A stretch of 6,701 nucleotides of DNA from Planctomycetota bacterium (lineage in GTDB: Bacteria; Planctomycetota; UBA1135; UBA2386): positions 1-6,701 of the forward strand of contig CANGSN010000173.1 of the NCBI GenBank assembly GCA_947455805.1, given 5' to 3'. Both the position numbers and the translations under genes were made by a program. The notes beneath the pieces are model-generated. The model did not search any database, had not been told where the DNA came from, and was given only the letters and a program-made list of their open reading frames with translations. Shown piece after piece: positions 1 through 6,394 of this stretch (positions are counted from its first letter, which is position 1; the number at the start of each line of letters is the position of its first letter).

Positions 1-2915
1 AAGCCGCCGCGCACCACCCGCATGCCGGTGCCGTCCCCGAACGTCCGCCGCCCGTCCAGTTCGCGCAGCGGGGCACCGAGCTTGCCCGACTCGTCGTTGC
101 ACCATTCGGCCACGTTGCCGTGCATGTCGTGGAGGCCGAAGGCGTTGGGCCGAAGCGACGCGATCGGTGCCGGCCCCGCGTACAGGTCGTCCCAGGGTTC
201 GACGTCCGTGCGTACGGCAGCAACTCCGTAGTGCTGGTCGGCGAGGTTCGCGCACACGACGAGCTGCCCAGGCTCGCACGACCAGGGCGTCGTCGAGCCG
301 GCGCGGCAGGCATACTCCCACTGGGCTTCGCTCGGCAGCGACATGCCGCACCGACGCAGCAAGCGCTCAGCCTCCGTCCAGCTCACCATCTCGACCGGGT
401 GGAGATCACCGAACGAAACCAGTCCGACCGTCGTGCCACTGGCGAAGAAGCTGGGCCGCGGTCGTTCCCCCAGGGCGCGGGCGAGGCGCCGCCATTGTCC
501 CTGGGACAGCTCGTGGCGCGCCAACAGGAACGGTCGCAGCTGCGCCTCGCAAACACGATCGTCGCTGGTCGACATCGGGTCGAAGTGGCGCCCCTTCGGA
601 TCGGTGTTCTGCGAGCCGAACGCACACGGTCCGCCCGGCAACAGCACGAAGACGATGCCGGACTCGGGGCCCATGGCGAAGGTGCCGTCGGGCCGACGGC
701 CGGGCACCGGCACGCGTTCGGGGGCCACATCGGACTCTGCCGCCGAGGCCAGGTCGTAGAACTCGAACAGTCCGGTGCGTTCGTTGCGACCAAGGGGCAC
801 GAGGCCCGGTTGCGGCCCGAGGTCGAGCGAGCAACCGGCATAGGGACTGGCACTGCCGATCGCGGTCGCTGCTGCAAGCTGTTCGCGACACTGCACCCAG
901 GTCCACGGCGCGTCCGGGTGGTCGAAGCTGGAGGCCAGCCGCTCGGCCCACTGCAGCCTCTGCTGCACCCTCGCCACATCACCCTGCTCGAACGCGTCGA
1001 GCTCCCGTGCGACGCGGCGTAGGGTGACGAAGAGGAACGCTGCGGCGGTCTCGTCGAAAGCAGGCACGACGTCGTCGTCGATCGCCGCCGCCAGAGCTCG
1101 CTCGGCAGCAGCCACCTGTTCGAGCTGACGCTTGCAAGCTGCCAAGGCATCGGCCAACATCTGCTCCTCGGAAGCACGCGGCGAGGTCGACGGAGGTTCC
1201 TTGCCGAGGACTTGCCGCAGTGACGCTGCGAACCCAGACGATTGCTGCCCTGCATCCTCGCCGTGCAGCTGCTTGCCCCCAAGCTCCACCAGTGGCAGCA
1301 GCGCATCGCGCCGTTCCCGCAGCTCGAGCAGCTGCCGCCAGCGAGCGTCGCGTTCGCGCGCCGCTTGCCGCATCGCCTGGTCCATCGGCCTCGCTCGCTG
1401 TGCCAAGGCCTCGACCGCAACGCCGAGATCGCGGCGCTTCGCCAGCAGCGGCTGCGCGACGTCTTGGAGCCAGCGGCGGAGGGCCCCGACCTGCGCCGGC
1501 CACGCCGGATGGAGCTCGCGCTCGGCACTGCGCGCGGCCTCCAACTGCACGACCGACGCCAGGCGATCGAACTCGGCGACCTTCGCCGCCAGTTCGCGGG
1601 CCCGCTGTGCAGCGATCGCAGCATTGCCGTCGGCGACCTGCGCGTTGGCCTCGGCCACGTTCGCCCACCGCCAGGACACGAGCGCGCCGGTGATGGCGGT
1701 CGACAACACCATCGCGCCGGCCGCCACCGTCAGGCGATGCCGCCGCACGAACTTGCGCAACCGGTAGGTCGCGCTCGGCGGCCCGGCCGAGACCGGTTCC
1801 TGCGCCAGGAAGCGCGCAACGTCCGCTGCCAACTCGGCGGCCGACGGGTAACGCTCCTCGGGCCCCTTCGCCATCGCCTTCAGCACGATCCAGTCGAGCT
1901 CCGCGCCGAGCTGCCGCCGCCAGGACGTCGCCTTCGTCGCGGTCGTGGTGCGCATGCGGCTCGGGCGAGGAGTCTCTGCGTCGAGGATGCGTTGGCGCAG
2001 TTCCCATGGCGACGAGCCGCTCACGCCATCGCCACCGTACGGAGGCACGCCGGTCAACAACTCGAACAGGATGGCGCCGAGCGCGTAGACGTCGGTCCTG
2101 GTGTCGATCGACGCGAGATCGCCGCGCGCCTGCTCCGGCGCCATGTAGGCCGGCGTGCCGAGCATCACGCCGGCCTCGGTCAGCGTCGGGTTGCTGGCGT
2201 CGCCTTCGAGCGCCCGGGCGATGCCGAAGTCGATCAGCTTCGGCTGATGCCGTTCGCCGACCTTGGTCACCAGCACGTTGCTGGGCTTCAGATCGCGATG
2301 CACGACACCCTTCTGGTGCGCGTGGTGCACACCGAGACAGGTCGCCACGAACAGGTCGAGCCGCGCCCGCAGCGACAAACCGTCGCGCTCACAGCAGGCG
2401 ACCAGTGGGGCGCCGTCGACGAGCTCCATCGCGAAGAACGGCTGGCCGGTCGGCGTGGTGCCCGCGTCGTAGATCTTGGCGATCGCGTCGTGGTTCATGC
2501 GCGCGAGCGCGTCCTGTTCACGCGCGAACCGCTGGAGCACCTGCTCGCTGTCCATGCCGAGCCGCAGCACCTTCAGCGCGACACGCCGCCGCACGGGGTG
2601 CTCCTGTTCGGCCAGGTACACGTCGCCGAAGCCGCCCTGGCCCAAGCGCCCGATCAAGCGATAGGGCCCGATCTGGCGCGGCACGTCGCCGCCATCCTCG
2701 GCGTCCTCGCCGAAACTGCCGGCACCGAGCCCCTGCACGGCGGCGAGCCATCGACGCAGGGCCACCGCATGCTCAGGGTGGCGTGCACAGAGCTCGACGA
2801 CTCCCGCGTCGCGCGCAGCTTCGCTGCCGCCGCGGAACAACAGCGATTCCAGGGCGACGACGAGCGCCTGGGGCAAGGTCACGTCCTTCCGCGTGTCGGG
2901 TTCTCGTGCAGGCAT
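1..2915 (-). CDS. Membrane-anchored Ser/Thr protein kinase with C-terminal FGE-sulfatase (SUMF1-like) domain, 3' partial
   Basis: At least 971 residues are visible; the frame is open to the left edge, so the C-terminus is missing. The kinase domain covers about residues 85-370 and has every core element: glycine loop GQGGFG (92-97), VALK lysine K115, HRDLKPSN with catalytic D208, DFG at 229-231, and APE ending at E261. The LDWIVLKAMAK stretch near 340 is typical of planctomycete Hanks-type kinases. A hydrophobic helix (about 395-415) follows RKFVRRHR, predicting a cytoplasmic kinase and an exported C-terminal half. Next comes an Ala/Arg/Glu-rich, coiled-coil-like region (about 420-640). From about 748 an FGE-sulfatase fold shows LPSEAQWEYACRAG (860-873), DMHGNVAEWC (930-939) and RVVRGG at the edge. 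The region where true FGEs carry their catalytic cysteines is outside the window, so the domain may be enzymatic or only a binding/sensor module. The start is the only in-frame ATG after a TGA at 3021-3023; no Shine-Dalgarno is visible. Confidence 0.93.
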   Translation of the reverse strand, partial: MPAREPDTRKDVTLPQALVVALESLLFRGGSEAARDAGVVELCARHPEHAVALRRWLAAVQGLGAGSFGEDAEDGGDVPRQIGPYRLIGRLGQGGFGDVYLAEQEHPVRRRVALKVLRLGMDSEQVLQRFAREQDALARMNHDAIAKIYDAGTTPTGQPFFAMELVDGAPLVACCERDGLSLRARLDLFVATCLGVHHAHQKGVVHRDLKPSNVLVTKVGERHQPKLIDFGIARALEGDASNPTLTEAGVMLGTPAYMAPEQARGDLASIDTRTDVYALGAILFELLTGVPPYGGDGVSGSSPWELRQRILDAETPRPSRMRTTTATKATSWRRQLGAELDWIVLKAMAKGPEERYPSAAELAADVARFLAQEPVSAGPPSATYRLRKFVRRHRLTVAAGAMVLSTAITGALVSWRWANVAEANAQVADGNAAIAAQRARELAAKVAEFDRLASVVQLEAARSAERELHPAWPAQVGALRRWLQDVAQPLLAKRRDLGVAVEALAQRARPMDQAMRQAARERDARWRQLLELRERRDALLPLVELGGKQLHGEDAGQQSSGFAASLRQVLGKEPPSTSPRASEEQMLADALAACKRQLEQVAAAERALAAAIDDDVVPAFDETAAAFLFVTLRRVARELDAFEQGDVARVQQRLQWAERLASSFDHPDAPWTWVQCREQLAAATAIGSASPYAGCSLDLGPQPGLVPLGRNERTGLFEFYDLASAAESDVAPERVPVPGRRPDGTFAMGPESGIVFVLLPGGPCAFGSQNTDPKGRHFDPMSTSDDRVCEAQLRPFLLARHELSQGQWRRLARALGERPRPSFFASGTTVGLVSFGDLHPVEMVSWTEAERLLRRCGMSLPSEAQWEYACRAGSTTPWSCEPGQLVVCANLADQHYGVAAVRTDVEPWDDLYAGPAPIASLRPNAFGLHDMHGNVAEWCNDESGKLGAPLRELDGRRTFGDGTGMRVVRGG

Positions 2916-3168
2916 GGCGACGGCGATTGTCGCGAACGGTCGCGCGAAGCCCAGCCGCGATCGGAGGTCCGTGAGGGGCTTGCGCCACGGCTTGCGCGGC
3001 GGTGCCGATCGCCGAGGCGATCAGGAACGCCACGGAGCACGCGAGATGGAGAAGGCGGCGGTTTCATCGGCTCGTCATGCCCATGCTTGCCGCGCGATCG
3101 GAGGATCTTTCGCAGGGGGGCACCTCGGCATCGACGAGCCAGGGGCGTCGCAGCGCCAAGGTGATCGA
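2916..3168. other. Intergenic gap upstream of the kinase gene
   Basis: This gap lies between the stop of the membrane methyltransferase-like gene and the kinase start, both minus strand. No frame here shows a recognisable protein, and no convincing -35/-10 pair, terminator or RNA structure was found. A GTG-started minus frame from 3033 begins with a hydrophobic stretch resembling a signal peptide, but it runs into the kinase gene in another frame and becomes arginine-rich. The gap presumably holds the kinase promoter, although a read-through transcript from the upstream pair cannot be excluded. Confidence 0.5.
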
Positions 3169-3714
3169 CTACCGAGCCCCAGCCACGACGCGCGCCGCCA
3201 CGACCCGCAGGAGCCCATCCTCGTCGCGCGCCGCCCGCCAGTAGGCGACCGCGACGAGCACCCAGGCCGCCCCGAGAACCAGCGATCCACTGGCAACCGC
3301 CGCACCCGCGATCGCCGTCAGGTTGCCGACGTACATCGGATGCCGCAACCAGCGGTAGGCGCCATGGCGCACGACCTCGTGCGGGCGCAGCGACGCGAAG
3401 CAGGGGCTGTAGTGCAGCCCGAGCGAACGGCGCGCCCAAACGAACAGGGCGCTGCCGAGCACCATGCCGGCGAGCCCCAGCGCGGCGATCGCCGGTGGCA
3501 TCGGCAACGTTCGCGTCACCTCGCCGCCAGTGGCGAGCAGGTCGCAAGCGGTGCCGAACAACGCCAGCATCACCAGCGGGTAGACGAAGCGGAACGAACG
3601 CACCGAAGGCGCCGCCGCGCGCGTCGGATCCGGACGCCGGCGATGTGCCGCGAGGTAGGCGATCTGCGACATGCTCGCCATCGCCAACAAGGCCGCACCG
3701 AGGAGCGTGCTCAT
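3169..3714 (-). CDS. Small integral-membrane methyltransferase-like protein (ICMT/phospholipid methyltransferase type)
   Basis: The product has 181 residues. Hydrophobic segments lie at about 1-23, 43-62, 73-95 and 128-160, the last long enough for a helical hairpin. The signature HEVVRHGAYRWLRHPMYVG (112-130) matches the conserved cofactor-binding motif (G-x-YR-x-x-RHP-x-Y-x-G) of the isoprenylcysteine carboxyl methyltransferase and phospholipid methyltransferase families, which methylate membrane-embedded substrates using S-adenosylmethionine. Bacterial members act on varied, often unknown lipidic substrates, so no substrate is assigned. Family members usually carry an EE-x-x-L pair followed by an FG/Y/Y-rich tail. 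Here the pair appears as DEDGLL (164-169), but the tail is a short VVAARVVAGAR ending, so the C-terminus looks divergent or shortened. The ATG overlaps the TGA of the upstream gene as ATGA and no Shine-Dalgarno is seen, which indicates translational coupling. Confidence 0.82.
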   Translation of the reverse strand: MSTLLGAALLAMASMSQIAYLAAHRRRPDPTRAAAPSVRSFRFVYPLVMLALFGTACDLLATGGEVTRTLPMPPAIAALGLAGMVLGSALFVWARRSLGLHYSPCFASLRPHEVVRHGAYRWLRHPMYVGNLTAIAGAAVASGSLVLGAAWVLVAVAYWRAARDEDGLLRVVAARVVAGAR

Positions 3715-4226
3715 CGCGGCCCGATCGGGAAGGTGACGCCGGAGACGACCATCATCGTCGAGCCGATGCGCGTCTCGATGACGAAGCGGTGGCGGCCGTT
3801 CTTCACCTCACGCAATTCCCGCAACCAGGCCTCCTGCACGAGGCCATGCTCCTCGACGATCAGCTCGGGGATCTTCACCTCGACGTTGGTCGGCCAGATC
3901 TTCAGCCGTTCGGCGCCCTGGGCTTCGTAGGCGAAGCCCCAACGCTGGCAGAGGATCATGTAGAGCAGCTTCTGCAGGTGGACCAGGGCGGTGAGGAAGA
4001 TCAGATGGCTCGGGCTGGCCAGCATCGCGCTGGCGTAGCTGCGGTCGAAGATGCCCCGCGCGTAGTCCAGGCCGACCTCGTAACGCTGGAAGTGCAGCGT
4101 CTCGGTCACTGGGCGACCGGCCATCACGTTGAACTCCATCCGGCAGTCGTGCCGCTCGGCGATCTGCTGCAGCTCGGATGGACTCGGACGGTCGTAGGAA
4201 GGAACGGTGACGGCGGTCGTGGACAT
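3711..4226 (-). CDS. Hypothetical protein, possible hotdog-fold (thioesterase/dehydratase-like)
   Basis: I do not firmly recognise this 171-residue protein. It has no signal peptide and looks soluble. Its organisation resembles a single hotdog domain: an N-terminal strand region (CRMEFNVMAG), a hydrophobic central segment (SPSHLIFLTALVHLQKLLYM) that could be the buried helix, then alternating strands ending in RHRFVIETRIGSTMMVVSG. Hotdog proteins act mostly on acyl-CoA or acyl-ACP thioesters, which would fit a neighbour that modifies membrane lipids, but I see no catalytic signature and this is inference. The frame extends upstream to 4295, but I chose the ATG at 4226 because AAGGGGAGG lies directly upstream and the protein pattern begins there (MSTTAVTV); the upstream extension is Arg/Gly-rich and shadow-like. 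It is the first gene of a coupled pair and diverges from the sigma factor gene across a 94-bp gap. Confidence 0.75.
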   Translation of the reverse strand: MSTTAVTVPSYDRPSPSELQQIAERHDCRMEFNVMAGRPVTETLHFQRYEVGLDYARGIFDRSYASAMLASPSHLIFLTALVHLQKLLYMILCQRWGFAYEAQGAERLKIWPTNVEVKIPELIVEEHGLVQEAWLRELREVKNGRHRFVIETRIGSTMMVVSGVTFPIGPR

Positions 4227-4227
4227 G

Positions 4228-4236
4228 CCTCCCCTT
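4228..4236 (-). promoter_or_regulatory. Shine-Dalgarno AAGGGGAGG deciding the start of the hypothetical gene
   Basis: Read on the minus strand, AAGGGGAGG lies one base before the ATG at 4226-4224. The GGAGG end is closer than ideal, but the AGGGG part gives about four to five bases of spacing. It is the strongest ribosome-binding sequence near any start in the sigma/kinase part of the window and favours this ATG over the in-frame upstream start at 4295. Confidence 0.55.
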
Positions 4237-4320
4237 GCCGGGCGGCACGGATTCCTTTCACGCGATCCTCCACCGTCGCCCCTTGCCCGCCCCACCCTCC
4301 CCCAGCAGACTCACGCCGCC

Positions 4321-5022
4321 ATGGAAGAGGCCTCGTCGTCGCCCAACCCACCCGAGTCCCTCGCCACGAGGTGGACGCAGATCCACGCGCTGCATGGCCA
4401 GGACGCCGAACGCGCGTGGCAGTGGTTCGTCGAACGCTACCGCCCGTTCGTGCGCGGCATCCTCGCCAGCATGCTCGGGCGCGAACAACAGGCGCGGCTC
4501 GCCGAGGATGAATTCTGGGGCTACGTGTGGATGAGCGGCGCGCTGCAGCGGGCCGAGCGCGACAAACGCTTCCGCGCGTTCCTCTCAGGCATCGTGCGCA
4601 ACTTCGCGCGATCGTTCGCCAGACAGCGGAAGATGCCGATCGCCGCCGAAGCCTCACTCGACGCGGTGCCGGCTCGCGAAGCCGACGAGCTCGCCTTGTG
4701 GGTCGACAACGTGATCGCCAACGCCATGGCGTCGCTGCAGAACGAGAGCCGCACGACGGGCCGCGCGCTGGCAAGCTTCTACGGCCTCGCCGGCGGCATC
4801 TCGCCGGGCCAGCCAAAGTCGGCGAGCGAGGTCGCCAGCGCCCTCGGCAACACCACGCAAGGCGTCTACATGCTGCTGTTCCGCGGCCGCAAGCGCATGC
4901 GCGAACTGATCGAGGCCGAGCTGCGTGAAGGCTGCAGCGACGATGCGGCGTGGCACGCAGAAGTGCAGGCGCTGCTGGGCGTCGCCGCCAGCAAGCTCCC
5001 CGGACTGCTCGGCGAACGCTGA
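4321..5022 (+). CDS. ECF-type RNA polymerase sigma factor (sigma-70 family)
   Basis: The 233-residue product has the two-domain plan of an extracytoplasmic-function sigma factor. Region 2 covers about 33-104: WFVERYRPFVRGIL, then AEDEFWGYVW, then FRAFLSGIVRNFARSFARQRK, corresponding to the core-binding and -10-recognition helices. Region 4 covers about 135-200, with a helix-turn-helix at SASEVASALGNTTQGVYMLL (167-186) followed by the basic FRGRKRMREL, which recognises the -35 element. The N-terminal TRWTQI resembles the TRWS-type start common in planctomycete sigma factors encoded near Ser/Thr kinases. No SnoaL or other fused C-terminal domain and no linked anti-sigma gene is seen. A 32-residue tail after region 4 is Ala/Leu-rich and of unknown role. 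ATG 4321 was chosen because the longer frame (from 4207) overlaps the divergent gene; no Shine-Dalgarno precedes it. A regulatory link to the kinase in the same neighbourhood is inference. Confidence 0.88.
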   Translation: MEEASSSPNPPESLATRWTQIHALHGQDAERAWQWFVERYRPFVRGILASMLGREQQARLAEDEFWGYVWMSGALQRAERDKRFRAFLSGIVRNFARSFARQRKMPIAAEASLDAVPAREADELALWVDNVIANAMASLQNESRTTGRALASFYGLAGGISPGQPKSASEVASALGNTTQGVYMLLFRGRKRMRELIEAELREGCSDDAAWHAEVQALLGVAASKLPGLLGER

Positions 5023-5056
5023 AGCAGGGCGCCGAAGAACCTGATCGCCCCGCTTC
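5021..5056. terminator. Hairpin between convergent genes, candidate bidirectional terminator
   Basis: Arms GAAGCAGGGCG (5021-5031) and CGCCCCGCTTC (5046-5056) pair over 11 positions with one A-C mismatch around a 14-base loop. The left arm includes two bases of the sigma factor's TGA and the right arm includes two bases of the ATPase stop codon. The 32-bp gap between the converging genes is therefore almost entirely this structure. There is no T-tract on either side, so strength as an intrinsic terminator is uncertain. Confidence 0.5.
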
Positions 5057-6212
5057 AAGCGATGGGCAAGGGCCGCGACGGGTGCACCGCACGCAAGAAC
5101 GCGTCGACCGGCAGGCAGCGCACACCATCGACAACGAGCTCCTCGCGGCCGCGATAGAGCAAGGTGCGCGTGGCTTCGGGGTAGTCCTCCGCGAAGCCGC
5201 GCAAACTGCGCAGGTCCTCGCCGCGCACCCGTTCGGAGGCCTTCACCTCGATCGCGTGGAACCCATCCGCACCGTAGAGGACGAAGTCGACTTCGCTGCC
5301 GGCGCGTGTGCGCCAGAAGTGCAGCTGGAGGTCGCGTCGCCCGTAGTCGATCCAGGCGAGCAGGTGCTGTGCCACGAGCCCTTCCAACGCCGCCCATTGG
5401 ATCTCCTCCGCTCGATCGAGCGGACCGCGCGGACGAAGCGCCGAGAAGACGCCGCAGTCGAACCAATAGAACTTCGGATGGACGGTCACCTGCCGCTTCG
5501 CCCGCTTCTGGAAGACCGGCAGCGAATGGCACAGCAGCAGGTCCTGCAGGATGCCGAGGTAGCCGTCGACGGTCTTGCGGCTCACTTCGCAGTCGGCGGC
5601 CACCGCCGACACGTTGATCGGCGCGCCGTGCGAGAAGCAGACCGCCTCCAGGAACCGCGCGAACGCGCCGGTGTCACGGACCAGCCCCTCCTGCTGCACC
5701 TCTTCGCGGACGTAGAGGGAGAGGTAGCTGTGCAGCGTGTCGGCCGGATCCGAAGCGCCCCAGACCAGCGGGACCAAGCCATGCCGCAGGGCTCGCTCGA
5801 GCTCGAACTCCTCGCCGAGCTCCGCGGCCAGGAACGGATGCAGTGCCCGCTGCACGGCGCGCCCGGCCAGCAGGTTGACGCCGGCACGCCGCAGTTTGCG
5901 CACGCTCGAACCCGTCATGACGAAGCGCAGCGACGGCCGCGCTTCGATCAGTTCGTGCACGACGTCGAGGAGGGCGGGCACCCGCTGCACTTCGTCGAGC
6001 ACGACCACCGACGAGTCGGCCCGCGCCGCCACCAGGTCGCGCAGCCGTTCGGGGCGACCGGTGAAGGTGCGCAGGGTCTCCGGCTGCAGCAGGTCCACCC
6101 GGAGCGCGTCCGGGAACATCGCCCGGACCAAGGTCGATTTGCCGGTGCCACGGGGGCCGAGCAGCAAGAACGACCCCGCCGGCGGCTCGAAAAATCGCCC
6201 TCGCGTCGCCAT
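5055..6212 (-). CDS. AAA_14-type ATPase with DUF4143 / PD-(D/E)XK-like C-terminal domain
   Basis: The 385-residue product is a full-length member of the common ATP-binding AAA_14-DUF4143 family. Walker A is GPRGTGKST (19-27), Walker B VVVLDEVQ (69-76), the sensor-like FVMTGSSVRKL (97-107), followed by NLLAGRA (113-119). The middle has a winged-helix-like segment, CEVSRKTVDGYLGIL (208-222). The C-terminal part has WRTRAGSEVDFVLYG and HAIEVKAS, giving E307, D309 and E322-x-K324, the layout of a PD-(D/E)XK nuclease fold. The family is widespread and often scattered; its cellular role is not settled, so I give no function beyond ATP binding and a possible nucleic-acid role. The ATG at 6212 begins MATRGRFFEPP, the usual short lead-in to Walker A. 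An in-frame TTG at 6224 has GGAG eight bases upstream and could be the true start. Translation further upstream gives a low-complexity shadow over the TPR gene. Confidence 0.9.
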   Translation of the reverse strand: MATRGRFFEPPAGSFLLLGPRGTGKSTLVRAMFPDALRVDLLQPETLRTFTGRPERLRDLVAARADSSVVVLDEVQRVPALLDVVHELIEARPSLRFVMTGSSVRKLRRAGVNLLAGRAVQRALHPFLAAELGEEFELERALRHGLVPLVWGASDPADTLHSYLSLYVREEVQQEGLVRDTGAFARFLEAVCFSHGAPINVSAVAADCEVSRKTVDGYLGILQDLLLCHSLPVFQKRAKRQVTVHPKFYWFDCGVFSALRPRGPLDRAEEIQWAALEGLVAQHLLAWIDYGRRDLQLHFWRTRAGSEVDFVLYGADGFHAIEVKASERVRGEDLRSLRGFAEDYPEATRTLLYRGREELVVDGVRCLPVDAFLRAVHPSRPLPIA

Positions 6213-6232
6213 TTTTCGACTCAAAGTGGCGA
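6206..6232 (-). promoter_or_regulatory. Inverted repeat covering the ATPase start codon
   Basis: TCGCCATTTT (6206-6215) and AAAGTGGCGA (6223-6232) are complementary at nine of ten positions, with a seven-base loop. In the mRNA the odd pair is A-C. The ATG at 6212-6210 lies inside one arm, so the structure could mask the start or could be a protein-binding site. A third related copy, CGCCATTTT, lies at 6239-6247. A role is inferred from position only. Confidence 0.35.
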
Positions 6233-6244
6233 CTCCGCCGCCAT
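6221..6244 (-). promoter_or_regulatory. Possible seven-codon leader ORF (MAAESPL) ahead of the ATPase gene
   Basis: On the minus strand an ATG at 6244 follows GAGGGG (6258-6253) with eight bases of spacing, a better ribosome-binding arrangement than that of the ATPase ATG. The frame reads MAAESPL and stops at TGA 6223-6221. That TGA overlaps an in-frame TTG start candidate of the ATPase gene (6224-6222) as TTGA, which would allow translational coupling. It may be a leader peptide, a chance ORF, or the relic of an older start lost to a small indel. Confidence 0.3.
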
Positions 6245-6327
6245 TTTGCAATCCCCTCGCCTCCGGGCGCCGTTTGCCGAGGCCGCGGGCCCAGGCGAGC
6301 CGAATCCGCTGGTCGCCCGGTACGTGC

Positions 6328-6358
6328 CGGCAGCGCGCCATCCCGGGGCGCGCTGCCG
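6328..6358 (-). terminator. GC-rich hairpin downstream of the TPR gene, candidate terminator
   Basis: CGGCAGCGCGCC (6328-6339) and GGCGCGCTGCCG (6347-6358) form a perfect 12-bp stem with a seven-base loop. It lies 36 bp beyond the TPR gene's stop on the minus strand and before the ATPase gene on the same strand. No U-tract follows, so it may be a factor-assisted or weak terminator, or a 3'-end stabilising structure. Confidence 0.5.
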
Positions 6359-6394
6359 ACGGATCCCGACCGGAGCGGGCAGGAGCCTCGGCTC

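Noticed and set aside
383..2007. Minus-strand ORFs at 383-1624 and 979-2007
   Set aside because: They are in other frames of the kinase gene, with Ser/Arg- or Gly/Ala/Arg-rich low-complexity translations and no recognisable domain.
2773..3033. Minus-strand GTG-started ORF with a signal-peptide-like N-terminus
   Set aside because: The hydrophobic start lacks a basic n-region, the rest is Arg-rich, and over half of it overlaps the well-supported kinase gene in another frame.
1242..3164. A 640-codon plus-strand ORF, and another at 120-1022, opposite the kinase gene
   Set aside because: Its codons are in register with the minus-strand kinase codons, where G/C in the third position removes stops from the antisense frame. 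The translation is Arg/Ala/His-rich with no motif, while the minus strand encodes clear kinase and FGE motifs.
2879..3547. Minus-strand 222-codon ORF, considered as a frameshifted continuation of the methyltransferase-like gene
   Set aside because: Neither this frame nor the remaining one restores the family's C-terminal FG/Y/Y motif, so there is no evidence of a frameshift.
4231..4287. Direct repeat CCCCTTGCC at 4231-4239 and 4279-4287 in the divergent promoter region
   Set aside because: Nine bases in a C-rich stretch is expected by chance; one copy is mainly the Shine-Dalgarno of the minus-strand gene. No -35/-10 pair could be supported.
4124..5134. Minus-strand ORFs opposite the sigma factor gene
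   Set aside because: Cys/Arg/Ser-rich shadow translations with no domain; the plus strand encodes a recognisable sigma factor.
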